A program made the position numbers and the translations under genes. This document shows positions 1-8,386 of a stretch of 64,000 nucleotides of DNA, one piece after another (the stretch's first letter is position 1; each line of letters begins with the position of its first letter). This DNA is from Nitratiruptor sp. YY08-10 (GTDB lineage Bacteria > Campylobacterota > Campylobacteria > Campylobacterales > Nitratiruptoraceae). Under the pieces are notes generated by a model that did no database searches, was not told the DNA's origin, and saw only the letters and a list, made by a program, of their open reading frames with translations. Location: assembly GCF_016629565.1 (NCBI RefSeq), contig NZ_AP023057.1, positions 310,001 through 374,000 of the forward strand, given 5' to 3'.

Positions 1-95
1 ACTGGAGCAAGAAGAAGAGCGAAATGAGTGATGATGAAATCGAAGAGTTCGTCCAAAAACATGGACAGGAAGCATTCTTACAACTACCAGATTAA
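1..95 (+). CDS. C-terminal end of a phage protein, possibly scaffold or head protein (partial)
   Basis: The frame is open from the window edge (first full codon at 3) to TAA at 93-95 and encodes about 30 residues rich in Lys, Glu and Asp. An ATG at 24 is in frame but probably internal. It ends 11 bases before the capsid ATG and overlaps the capsid ribosome site AAGGAG. A charged, helical C-terminus directly before the major capsid gene would suit a scaffold or head-maturation protein, but that is inference from position alone. Confidence 0.6.
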   Translation, partial: WSKKKSEMSDDEIEEFVQKHGQEAFLQLPD

Positions 96-106
96 GGAGA
101 TAGGAA

Positions 107-1066
107 ATGGCAATTCAAATCAAAGATACGGTAATTCAAACTACCGCGATTGACAGCATTAGAGACAATCTGCTCAATGCCAAGACTGCTACAGGCGGTG
201 CGATTAGTGTGGGTAGAAATATCCACAAAGGCGACTACATCGAGGAAACATTCTTCGACGATTTTGGAAACATCGTGCGAAGAGACCCGACGGTCGACAC
301 GGCTGTAACGCCAGAAAGACTATCTACAAGCGAAGATGTTGCGGTCAAACTCTACTTTAGAGGGGATTTGTTTGTTACGAATACCGAGCTTGAGCGATAT
401 GGTACGACCGTTAAGAATATGAACTCTAAGATCGGAAACAAGATCGGAGAAAAGATCTCGCGATGGACAATAGAAAAAGGGCTTATAGCATTGGTTGCGG
501 CTCTAACTTCAAGAACGGAGCTTGTCGCAGGTGACGGAACTACTGCAGCGGATGTGCAAACTCTTGCCGATGCTGTTTTCAAACTTGGAGACATGAACGA
601 GGATGTGAAGGTGTTTGTGGCTCCATCCATGGTTGCATATCAGCTGCTTCAAAATGCGCTTAATTCTACTGCAGATCAGATTAGCTACGGTGCTGTCTAT
701 GGCGCACAGATTGGAACACTTGGTAGAAAACTTTGGATGGTCGATAACGCAGCGCTTCAATGGAGCGAGGATCTGAATGGAGATGGAGTAAACGAAAACG
801 GATACTACACTCTTGGATTGACTCCCGGTGCAATTACTATCGATGAGAGCGAAGTTGTGAAAATCTTGAGCGATCTTGACATTACACAAGAAAACGCAGG
901 GTATCGATTCAAGGCCGAAGGCGCTTATACGATCAAGGTAAAAGGCTTTAGCTACAACAAAGCCCAAGGTATCAACCCGAGCGACTCTGTACTTGGCAGT
1001 ACTGCAAGCTGGACGCTTGTAAGCGATATTAAAGCTGCTGCAGGCGTTGTAGCCAAAACCGCATAG
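107..1066 (+). CDS. Phage major capsid protein
   Basis: A 319-residue protein that probably builds the phage head shell. It has the length and style of HK97-fold major capsid proteins: an N-terminal arm with mixed charged and beta-prone sequence, a central helical spine region (about residues 100-135) and a Gly/Ala-rich A-domain-like C-terminal half. Its position, just before a tail tube gene and at the left of the tail module, supports this. The ATG at 107 has AAGGAG eight bases upstream. No protease domain is fused. No connector or neck genes follow it apart from one 67-residue ORF, which is unusual. The capsid role is inferred from composition and gene order rather than a diagnostic motif. 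Confidence 0.78.
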   Translation: MAIQIKDTVIQTTAIDSIRDNLLNAKTATGGAISVGRNIHKGDYIEETFFDDFGNIVRRDPTVDTAVTPERLSTSEDVAVKLYFRGDLFVTNTELERYGTTVKNMNSKIGNKIGEKISRWTIEKGLIALVAALTSRTELVAGDGTTAADVQTLADAVFKLGDMNEDVKVFVAPSMVAYQLLQNALNSTADQISYGAVYGAQIGTLGRKLWMVDNAALQWSEDLNGDGVNENGYYTLGLTPGAITIDESEVVKILSDLDITQENAGYRFKAEGAYTIKVKGFSYNKAQGINPSDSVLGSTASWTLVSDIKAAAGVVAKTA

Positions 1067-1075
1067 GAATAACCT

Positions 1076-1279
1076 ATGAAAAGAGTAATTGATTTCAGTG
1101 GACAATATCAGGCGTCCGCTGATGAAGTTGTCGTAAGAGCAAACATCAAATTTTTCAAAAAAGAGGATTTGAGAGGCTTTGACAAGATTGTGGCATCTGA
1201 AAAAGATAAAGAAATATTTACAGGAGTTGAGAACCTTGAACTGATTGGCTCTAAAAAGAGCAGAAGAGGAGCTAAGTGA
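1076..1279 (+). CDS. Small phage protein of unknown function
   Basis: A 67-residue basic protein between capsid and tail tube genes. The ATG lies 9 bases after the capsid stop and the stop codon overlaps the next ATG (tgATG at 1277-1281), so it is co-translated with its neighbours. I do not recognise a domain. The place in the gene order is where siphophages keep head-tail adaptor or head-completion proteins, but it is much shorter than those usually are. A decoration or joining role is only a guess. Confidence 0.7.
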   Translation: MKRVIDFSGQYQASADEVVVRANIKFFKKEDLRGFDKIVASEKDKEIFTGVENLELIGSKKSRRGAK

Positions 1280-2181
1280 TGGCAAAAAGACTCGTAAAGA
1301 ACAGCGTTGTATTAGCTGCGGTCGGCGCAACGCCTACAGCATCAAATGTTGTGGATATCAGCGATCCATTTAGCCCAAGTTTTACTACAAAAACGGGTGA
1401 GTATAAGCAGTATGACGGGCAGATGGGGACCACTAAGACTTGGGTGGATGGCAACTACTTGGTGGCAAGTGGGACAATTAGTGCGTTTCTCAAGAGCAAT
1501 GGTGGTGGGGCAAATGTGCCAAAACTCGATGAATTGTTCAAAATGGCAGGACTCACCGGTCAAGCAGTTGATACGGATGGTGACGGTGCAAACGATGCAT
1601 ATGTATATAGTCCTAATTCTGATGAATTGGCCACAGGTGAGGTAGTTTGGTATCTCGATGGCATCAAACGGCACTTTACAGGTGTGAGTGCTAATTTGAA
1701 ACTCGATCTTGAAGTTGGAGCACCTGCAAAAGCACAATTTGATATCCAAGGGTACAGCGATACTCCGGTTGAAGAGCCAAATCCATCTGTAACGTTAGAC
1801 AATAATGACATTTTCGTTGTTACTTCTGCTCAGGCCGTGACTCTAGGTGGTAATACATTGCCAGTTACAAGCGTTAGTTTTGATATGGGCAACCAAATCA
1901 ACGAGATATATGCAATTGGTGATAAGAGCTTTTATCGATCCGATTTTGCAGCAAAAGTATCCATCACAGAAAAAGTCGGAAACGATATCGGATATTGGGG
2001 CGAGTTTTTAAGTGGCGCAATCAAGTCTCTTGAAGTGACCTTGAGCGATAGAAGTGGCAATAAGTTTGTGTTGCATCTACCAACGCTTAGCTATACAAAT
2101 ATCAGTGAAAGTGGAACGGATGAACTTGAAGCCACAAGAGAGTTTTTGGCAAGCAACGATTTTACGATTACATATCTATAA
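1279..2181 (+). CDS. Phage major tail tube protein
   Basis: A 300-residue, largely beta-strand protein with alternating hydrophobic and polar residues and many Thr/Ser/Gly, typical of tail tube subunits, which stack as rings around the tape measure. An N-terminal region (1-150) is followed by a second beta-rich region beginning near a Pro/Glu linker (about residue 160) and a C-terminal strand set. The start is taken as the ATG at 1279, which overlaps the previous stop and has GAGGAG upstream; an in-frame GTG lies one codon before. The next genes are the tail chaperones and tape measure, the order usual for lambda-like tails. It could be a fused tube plus Ig-like domain. Confidence 0.75.
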   Translation: MAKRLVKNSVVLAAVGATPTASNVVDISDPFSPSFTTKTGEYKQYDGQMGTTKTWVDGNYLVASGTISAFLKSNGGGANVPKLDELFKMAGLTGQAVDTDGDGANDAYVYSPNSDELATGEVVWYLDGIKRHFTGVSANLKLDLEVGAPAKAQFDIQGYSDTPVEEPNPSVTLDNNDIFVVTSAQAVTLGGNTLPVTSVSFDMGNQINEIYAIGDKSFYRSDFAAKVSITEKVGNDIGYWGEFLSGAIKSLEVTLSDRSGNKFVLHLPTLSYTNISESGTDELEATREFLASNDFTITYL

Positions 2182-2190
2182 GGAGGGTGA

Positions 2191-2490
2191 GTGAAAAAAT
2201 TTAGTGCAAAATTAACCGAGTTTCCATTCGAGTTTGAATTTCTCGATGGGAGCAAAGCTGAGTTCAAGTTCAAAGACCTCAATACGAAACAGATTCAGAA
2301 ATTCTCAAAAGTAGGCGATATGGACGATGATGAACGTTATCAACTCCATATTGAACTGCTTGAAGAGAATATTGTAGGTGATGAAGAACTCAAGCAAAAA
2401 ATGATCGAGGAACTTGAAGAGTATGGGAACATCTTTGAATTTGTAGCGGGTCTCCAGGAAGAGCTGGGAAAGCGACGCAAGAGGAGATAG
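2191..2490 (+). CDS. Tail assembly chaperone, short form (gpG-like)
   Basis: A 99-residue acidic protein starting at GTG 2191, five bases after a strong AGGAGG (2181-2186). It lies between tail tube and tape measure, the standard place of the lambda gpG chaperone that coats the tape measure during tail assembly. The C-terminus in the zero frame is a short basic tail ending at TAG 2488-2490. Shortly before that stop is GGGAAAG at 2466-2472, read as G GGA AAG, so part of the ribosomes are expected to shift by -1 into the next frame. Identity is inferred from position and the frameshift site. Confidence 0.82.
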   Translation: MKKFSAKLTEFPFEFEFLDGSKAEFKFKDLNTKQIQKFSKVGDMDDDERYQLHIELLEENIVGDEELKQKMIEELEEYGNIFEFVAGLQEELGKRRKRR

Positions 2491-2807
2491 AGCGTTTTTA
2501 TCTATGGTGCGAGCAAAACGCAAAAGGGATCGGGGAATTGAGTTTTGATGAGGATGAACTTGAGCAGATCAAAAGCAATCCAGCATCAAAGATTGTGGTT
2601 ATTGACAATCCGATCTACTTTGCAGCATCTCGCATCTTTTTGCAAGTGCCATGGGAATATGGCGGTATGGGCGGAGTAGTAGGTAAAAAATACGAGGCCG
2701 TAAAAGATTTTCTTGAATGGAATAACTTTGAGGTTAAAGAGTGGACGCCGATTTTTTTACAAGGCGGACTAATTTGGGCGCAAGAAGCACAAAAAGCGAA
2801 AGGATAG
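2191..2807 (+). CDS. Tail assembly chaperone, frameshifted long form (gpGT-like)
   Basis: If ribosomes slip back one base on GGGAAAG (2466-2472) the first 94 residues of the short form join a second frame that is open from before 2460 to TAG at 2805-2807, adding 111 residues for a product of about 205. The joined frame reads smoothly as protein (ATQEEIERFYLWCEQ right after the junction), and this stretch would be untranslated if the second frame began at its first usable start (TTG 2538), which has no good ribosome site. This matches lambda gpG/gpGT, where the T domain recruits the tail tube protein. The last 74 bases overlap an opposite-strand ORF. Confidence 0.8.
2466..2472 (+). promoter_or_regulatory. 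Programmed -1 ribosomal frameshift site
   Basis: The heptamer GGGAAAG is in the X XXY YYZ arrangement relative to the upstream frame (G GGA AAG) and sits 15 bases before the zero-frame stop. The same heptamer is the known slip site of lambda G/GT. The downstream frame continues without a stop to 2807. I did not identify a downstream stimulating structure. Confidence 0.85.
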
Positions 2808-2949
2808 AAGCTGTGACGACAGAGAACGTATCAACCTTGACGCTTAGCAGTACATACCATATAGCGCCAATGATCACGTATCTTGCGTCCATGCGAAGTA
2901 TGAAAAGCAAGATGATCGCAAAACCTAAAAATGTAAGTACAAATTCCAT
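2734..2949 (-). CDS. Possible 71-residue membrane protein on the opposite strand (moron-like)
   Basis: This minus-strand frame encodes 71 residues with two to three hydrophobic stretches (about 2-19, 24-38 and 44-58), an acidic-poor composition and a basic C-terminus (KLVRLVKK), so a small inner-membrane protein with a cytoplasmic tail is predicted. It fills the otherwise empty 156 bases between chaperone and tape measure and overlaps the chaperone 3' end by 74 bases. A good promoter lies just upstream, placing the likely transcript start at or next to the ATG (leaderless). Single genes with their own promoter inside phage late operons are often lysogenic conversion or superinfection-exclusion genes. 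It could still be a chance frame. Confidence 0.5.
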   Translation of the reverse strand: MEFVLTFLGFAIILLFILRMDARYVIIGAIWYVLLSVKVDTFSVVTASILSLFVLLAPKLVRLVKKSASTL

Positions 2950-2955
2950 AGGATC

Positions 2956-2983
2956 ATTATACCATGGCTAAAAAAGAACTCAA
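2956..2983 (-). promoter_or_regulatory. Sigma-70-like promoter for the opposite-strand ORF
   Basis: On the minus strand TTGAGT (2983-2978) and a perfect TATAAT (2961-2956) are separated by 16 bases. The A of the ATG at 2949 lies seven bases after the -10 box, which would make the mRNA leaderless. The promoter overlaps the first codons of the tape measure gene on the other strand. Confidence 0.5.
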
Positions 2984-5900
2984 GCTTATCATCAAAACTG
3001 ACGCAAAAACTGGCGATCTTAAGGTGTTTGCTGGCGAAGTCAGTAAACTAGATAAAGCCACAGAAAAGTTATCGCATACTACCGCTAAATCTATCAAAAA
3101 TATTGAGAGTTTTACAAAACGAATAAAAGATATGGCTCACATTGGCGTGGCCGTATATGCGCTCAAACAACTTGCAGATGCAGCTATTGCCCTCGGTGGT
3201 TCGTTTACTGGTACTGCAATGGAATTCGAAAAATTCAATGCGGTACTAAAAACCATCGAGGGGAGCAGCCAAAAAGCAGAAAAATCAATGCAATGGATAG
3301 TCCATTTCACTAAGACTACTCCATACCAACTTGCAGAAACAACTGAAGCGTTTGTAAAGCTTCGAGCATATGGACTCGAACCTACAAAGGGACTTCTAAA
3401 GTCCCTTGGTGATACTGCAGCAGCTATGGGCAAGCCGCTCGACCAAGCAGTTGAAGCGATAGCAGATGCGGTAAACGGAGAGTTTGAGCGCCTCAAAGAA
3501 TTTGGGATCAAAGCATACAATCAGGGGAGCAAGGTAGCTTTTCAATGGGCGGATGCAAGCGGAAAAGTAAAGCATATCGTAATAGACAATAACCAAGAGA
3601 TTATCCAAAGTACGCTTGAGGCGATATGGAACAGCAAGTATGAAGGCGCTGCAAACGAGCGTGCCAATACACTTGAGGGCATTCTTTCAAATATAGCGGA
3701 CAATTGGACGATTTTAAAAAAGAATGTGATGGATGCGGGGCTTTTTAATTACATCAAATCCATCACAAAAGCAATCGGTGATGAGTTTGCAAGTGCAGTA
3801 GATAAAAGCAAAACAAAAGCAAAGGAGTGGAGCGAATGGCTCATAAACGGCATCCGTTTTGTAGCTAAAGCTGTTGTTCAGATGGCATACAAATGGGATG
3901 TTGTAATAAAAGCTATTAAAATACTTAAAATTGAATGGACAGCATTCAAACTTGCCATTGTCACGGCTGCTGCTGGATTTGAAAAGATTTTCAATGGCAT
4001 AAGAATCGGCATAGCAAAAGCATACAACTGGATAGTGGATAAAGCGAAATCGATCAACAATGCACTCCCTGGATTCTTGAAGATAGGATGGATAGACAAT
4101 CTCCAAAAAATGAAAGTCCCCCAAGCTTTCACAGCATTTGAGGAAGAATCAGAAAAGCTCTATAAAAAGCTTAAAAATCAAGTTCAAGATTATGTAGATT
4201 TTGCGAACGAGAAACACAACCAGCTTGGCGACAAGTTCAAAGAAATCTTTGAGAAAGCGGAAGAATACTACAAAAAGTTTCAAGGCAATGTGAAAAACAC
4301 CACCAAAAAGACAACAAAAGAAGTTAAAGGCGCTGTAGATGGTGCTTTTCAAAATACAACTTCGAAAATTAAAAAAACAACTAAAACCACCGCCAAATAC
4401 ATCGAAACCACCTTTGATAAAGTCTCAACCAATATCTATGACAGCTTCAACAATAACTTCTTTGATGCTGTCACTGGTAAATTTCACGATTTCAAAGATT
4501 TCCTAAAAAACCTTTTCAATGATATTTTAAGCTCAATCATCAATCCCTTTGCACGAGGTATAAGCTCAGCGTTTGCCGGATTTATCACAAACTCTCTTGC
4601 AGGTATGATCGGCCTACCGCAAGTCTCCATGAACGGTGTGACCATAGCAAAAGAACTCACTCAGGCCGGATGGAAGGCTTTGGGAGATGGAGTCTATCAA
4701 AACGAAGTTGGCCAAAAGATCGTAACAACCGGCGGGCATATTCAGGCGTATGCAGCAGATGGAAGTCCAATAAGCGATATAGCAACAATTGCATCATTGC
4801 CTGCGGCAATAAAAACAGGTGTAAGTTTTGCAGCAAATCCAACAGGAATATTGACAACCGCACTCTATGCACCATCAGCATATATGGGGCAACTTGCAGG
4901 CATGGTGTACAATCTCTCACCTACAGTTGGACTTGGCCTGGCCGGATCAGCAAACTGGCTTGCTGGTGGAACATATATGAGTGGGGCTGGGCTCAATGCG
5001 TTCAATATCGGCATGGGCGCAACCGGTGCAATTGCAGGTGGTCTTGGCGGGTATGCTATCGGTTCTCTTGGTGACATGCTTTTCGGTGCAAACTCATACG
5101 CAGGAGTCGGTGGTGCTGCAGGTGGCGCGCTTGGCGGGATTATCGGTGCTGCAACATCCGTAGGCGGTCCGATAGGTGCTATCGTAGGCGGTGTGATTGG
5201 CTCAATAATCGGTGGCATCTTTGGCAAGAAAAAATACACATCCCAAGGGATAGAGGCCTTCGACTACGTTGGTGCGTCAAACATCACCGACGAAACCATA
5301 AAAGCGTACAAACACTGGGAAAAAGACGGATGGTTCAGTTCAAGCAGCGGTGACGAGTACAGCCTCGTTTCACAGGTTGTCAAAAACAGACTCAAAAAGA
5401 CGTTCCAGGCGCTTGACGAGATACTTTTGAAGGTATTCCAAAAAGAGGCTGAGTGGACGTATCTCGCACCAGGAAAGATATGGGACAAAGAGGATGCGCT
5501 TGAAAAAACAATTCTCTCCTCTTTCGTTCAACATATTACTGGAAAAGATATCCAAAGCGACGAGTTCACCCAGCAGCTCAAGCAGATATGGATCGACTAC
5601 GCAAAATCGATAGACAAGACAATCACGGAAACATTGACGGAAGAGTTTGGCAAATATCTCAAAACACGTAGAGACTTCTCCATCTGGAAAGCCAAGACGT
5701 TTGGCAATGACATAGAAGCCCTCAAGCTCAAGATGGAGTATGCGAAAGAGGATTTGCAAAGCCTTCAAAAAGCGATGGATGCCTCAAACGTGACCGTGGA
5801 CAACTATCTCGATCTCATGCAAAAAGCAATCGAAGCAAGTCCGACTCCAGATACGATAGAGTCCTGGAATCAGCTTGGACAGGCGTTAATGCGGGCAACA

Positions 5901-7229
5901 GACGCTGAAAGAGCATACAAACAGGCGATCGAACAGACTATCACGCAAGGCATCGCACGATTCGAAAGCGCTCTTGCAATTTTGAACGCAAAGCCGATCG
6001 AAAACATATCGCAACTGCTTGAGGCGATAGCCAATGCGACGCCAGAGACGGTACAAAACGTTCTTGCTGCCATCAACAATCTCAAACAAAAAGAGATACA
6101 GGATGCACAAAAGAGCTATAACGACAGGATTAATCAGCTAAACAAAGAGAAAAGCGTTATACAAAATATTACGCGCTATCTCGATCAGCTCAGGCGCGGT
6201 GCCGACAGACTTCGAGCAATTGCCCTCAGAGGCACGACGTACGCAAAAGATCGGTTCTACGAATATCTTGGCAGAGTCAGAAACGATCTTGCAAACGGAA
6301 TAAATCCGGATAAAGACGTAGAAAATCTATTGAACTATGCTTCAGCGTATCAGGAGTATCTCAAACAGAACTCATCGACACAAAAGGAGTATCTGTTTGA
6401 AACTAACAAGATGGCAAATCTGCTTGACGATATGGCGGATAGATACGATGTAAAATCCAATACAGACAGGATCGAGTCTGCAATCGTAGAGGCGAATATT
6501 GACTTGCAAAACAAAATAAGTGAGATCAACGAGACTTATCAGCGATACATGGAAATGCTCAAACTCACCATCGAGCGCGAGTATCAATCTTTCGTGGATC
6601 AGATGATCGATCAGTATGCCGAATATCTTGGCTACGATTCGCCTATCGTTCAACAGCTGATACAGCTGCAAAACGCAATTATGGCTGCAATCCAGGACAG
6701 CCAAAACAAGGTTGCGAGCTACCAGGTCCTTACCGCTCCAAGCGATAGCAGCGGAGGAGGAAGTGAAGCATACAATCTTGTCTATCAAACATACATGGAA
6801 GTGCTTGGTCGTCCGCCTGATACAGATGCCGCAGGATGGGTCGAAGCTGTCAAAAGCGGTGATATAGCGCCTCAGGATTTGGCAAAGTCCATCTCCTATG
6901 CTGCAACGCAACTGTTCGATGAGAGTTCGTACAATGGAGACGTGCCGCATGAGGTGATCGAGGAATCCATCAAAAACGCTGCAAACTATGCGATCTTACA
7001 TCCGTTTGCAGAGGGAGGTATCGTTACGGCACCTACAGCAGCATTGATTGGGGAAGCTGGTTATCATGAGGCGGTCATTCCACTCAAAGACCCAAACGAT
7101 CCTTTGAATCAAAAAGAACTCATTACAGAGATACGAGCACTCAGAAGAGAAGTAGCAGCACTCAAGGAATACAACAAAGAAACGGCGAACAATACAAAAG
7201 TATTGCAGACTGACAGGAGATTTGCATGA
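2964..7229 (+). CDS. Tail length tape measure protein
   Basis: A 1421-residue protein, the longest in the window, that fixes tail length and is ejected with the DNA. The N-terminal third (about 75-210) has the tape-measure domain pattern (KFNAVLKTIEG, then AMGKPLDQAVEAIADAVNGE). Helical segments follow, then a Gly/Ala-rich region of about residues 535-760 with repeated GxxxG stretches suited to membrane insertion, then long coiled coils (about 850-1240). Around 1268-1315 is a segment resembling DUF4214 (VLGRPPDTDAAGWV), and near 1350 is the common tape-measure ending FAEGGIVTAPTAALIGEAG with AVIPL. The ATG at 2964 has only a weak ribosome site. It ends in an ATGA overlap with the next gene. 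Confidence 0.95.
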   Translation: MAKKELKLIIKTDAKTGDLKVFAGEVSKLDKATEKLSHTTAKSIKNIESFTKRIKDMAHIGVAVYALKQLADAAIALGGSFTGTAMEFEKFNAVLKTIEGSSQKAEKSMQWIVHFTKTTPYQLAETTEAFVKLRAYGLEPTKGLLKSLGDTAAAMGKPLDQAVEAIADAVNGEFERLKEFGIKAYNQGSKVAFQWADASGKVKHIVIDNNQEIIQSTLEAIWNSKYEGAANERANTLEGILSNIADNWTILKKNVMDAGLFNYIKSITKAIGDEFASAVDKSKTKAKEWSEWLINGIRFVAKAVVQMAYKWDVVIKAIKILKIEWTAFKLAIVTAAAGFEKIFNGIRIGIAKAYNWIVDKAKSINNALPGFLKIGWIDNLQKMKVPQAFTAFEEESEKLYKKLKNQVQDYVDFANEKHNQLGDKFKEIFEKAEEYYKKFQGNVKNTTKKTTKEVKGAVDGAFQNTTSKIKKTTKTTAKYIETTFDKVSTNIYDSFNNNFFDAVTGKFHDFKDFLKNLFNDILSSIINPFARGISSAFAGFITNSLAGMIGLPQVSMNGVTIAKELTQAGWKALGDGVYQNEVGQKIVTTGGHIQAYAADGSPISDIATIASLPAAIKTGVSFAANPTGILTTALYAPSAYMGQLAGMVYNLSPTVGLGLAGSANWLAGGTYMSGAGLNAFNIGMGATGAIAGGLGGYAIGSLGDMLFGANSYAGVGGAAGGALGGIIGAATSVGGPIGAIVGGVIGSIIGGIFGKKKYTSQGIEAFDYVGASNITDETIKAYKHWEKDGWFSSSSGDEYSLVSQVVKNRLKKTFQALDEILLKVFQKEAEWTYLAPGKIWDKEDALEKTILSSFVQHITGKDIQSDEFTQQLKQIWIDYAKSIDKTITETLTEEFGKYLKTRRDFSIWKAKTFGNDIEALKLKMEYAKEDLQSLQKAMDASNVTVDNYLDLMQKAIEASPTPDTIESWNQLGQALMRATDAERAYKQAIEQTITQGIARFESALAILNAKPIENISQLLEAIANATPETVQNVLAAINNLKQKEIQDAQKSYNDRINQLNKEKSVIQNITRYLDQLRRGADRLRAIALRGTTYAKDRFYEYLGRVRNDLANGINPDKDVENLLNYASAYQEYLKQNSSTQKEYLFETNKMANLLDDMADRYDVKSNTDRIESAIVEANIDLQNKISEINETYQRYMEMLKLTIEREYQSFVDQMIDQYAEYLGYDSPIVQQLIQLQNAIMAAIQDSQNKVASYQVLTAPSDSSGGGSEAYNLVYQTYMEVLGRPPDTDAAGWVEAVKSGDIAPQDLAKSISYAATQLFDESSYNGDVPHEVIEESIKNAANYAILHPFAEGGIVTAPTAALIGEAGYHEAVIPLKDPNDPLNQKELITEIRALRREVAALKEYNKETANNTKVLQTDRRFA

Positions 7230-8386
7230 GATACGTCCAGCCAAGAACAACGATACTGTCAGTGACCGACAACGGATATACCTACACCAAGACGGTATAT
7301 GAAGCACCAGCTAACATCAGCGGTGTAACGGACGAAACATATCCAAACTATGATCCAGCTGCTACATATAATACGGGTGACTATGTCATCGTCCCAGAAC
7401 TCAAAACGATATACAGATGTGCAGCAGACAACGTCAGCGGTGTGTTTCCCCCATCCGACCAGTCCAAATGGATCGACTGGGGATTTGTGAACTCCTACAA
7501 AATGCTCTCAACGGACGAGCAAATAGGCGCACAATCAGTTGGGGAGAATATCACGCTGGAAATGCCATTTAGCAGATGCGATACCGTAGGACTTGTGAAT
7601 ATCCATTTCGCACAACTGCTTCTTGAGCTGATAGACAATGATAAAAATCCGATTACGGGCGAAATTGTAGGGACTGGTGATGGCACTACAACAACGTTTC
7701 AACTTGCGAATACAAATATCGTCAAAGATTCGGAGACCATATACGTTAACAGTGTAGTGCAGACGAGAGATACCGACTACACGATAGACAATGCTCTGGG
7801 GCAGATTACGTTCACGACCGCTCCAGCTGACGGAGCTGCTATTACAGCTGATTATCAGTTTGCGGATGAAGTCAGGGTGGTAAGTGGTAGAGACATAGGA
7901 TGTATAAGCTTTTCTGAGTATTTCTACGACGAAATAAAAGAAAAAACCCGCGTCATTGCAACGGACATCAAATGGCTTCCAAACGCTACGCTCAGACTCA
8001 CATTTGATGGCGGAACGGAAGGAGTAGTAAAGATCGGATCGATTGTCATTGGAAGCGCAAGAGATTTGGGATTGACGCTCTATGGCACGGAACTTTCTTT
8101 TGAAGATAAAAGCAAGATTCAAAACGATGAATTTACAAACACGCGAAAAGTGATCCGATATGGACACGTGCGAGTGCTCAAAGCCAAAGTGGTGTTCGAC
8201 GTACCGGATTTCAACGTAGTGGCTCAAAAAGTTGGAGAGATCGTAGGGAAAAACGTGCTTTTTATCCCAGATGAGACGGATAGATTCAGCGAGATGACGA
8301 ACATTGCGTATATTGAGGATTTCTCGATGCCGATAGACAATCCCGTCAAATTTGAAACCACAACAACGATAGTAGGAGTAGCGTGA
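7226..8386 (+). CDS. Phage tail tip or distal tail protein
   Basis: A 386-residue beta-rich protein directly after the tape measure (4-base ATGA overlap), the place of distal tail or tail-hub proteins. Residues about 45-90 (YDPAATYNTGDYVIV, then a Trp-containing end KWIDWG) resemble the small carbohydrate-binding modules found in phage tails and chitinases. Residues about 145-210 (GTGDGTTTTFQL, then YTIDNALGQITFTTAPADG) match a beta-sandwich repeat common in phage tail proteins. Together these suggest a baseplate component contacting cell-surface glycans. No canonical lysozyme or peptidase motif is visible. The exact counterpart in better-known phages is not clear. Confidence 0.65.
   Translation: MRYVQPRTTILSVTDNGYTYTKTVYEAPANISGVTDETYPNYDPAATYNTGDYVIVPELKTIYRCAADNVSGVFPPSDQSKWIDWGFVNSYKMLSTDEQIGAQSVGENITLEMPFSRCDTVGLVNIHFAQLLLELIDNDKNPITGEIVGTGDGTTTTFQLANTNIVKDSETIYVNSVVQTRDTDYTIDNALGQITFTTAPADGAAITADYQFADEVRVVSGRDIGCISFSEYFYDEIKEKTRVIATDIKWLPNATLRLTFDGGTEGVVKIGSIVIGSARDLGLTLYGTELSFEDKSKIQNDEFTNTRKVIRYGHVRVLKAKVVFDVPDFNVVAQKVGEIVGKNVLFIPDETDRFSEMTNIAYIEDFSMPIDNPVKFETTTTIVGVA

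Noticed and set aside
509-1330. A 273-residue minus-strand frame over the capsid gene
   Set aside because: It lies antisense to a well-formed capsid gene, has no recognisable domain and odd Cys/Phe-rich composition.
2741-2971. Plus-strand frame of 76 residues across the chaperone/tape-measure gap
   Set aside because: It has no ribosome site, overlaps both neighbours, has protein-unlike composition and ends inside the tape measure start. The opposite-strand frame with a promoter explains the gap better.
4670-5240. Several long frames on both strands within the Gly/Ala-rich part of the tape measure
   Set aside because: They are shadows caused by GC-rich repeated glycine codons; the tape measure frame has full family features across this region.
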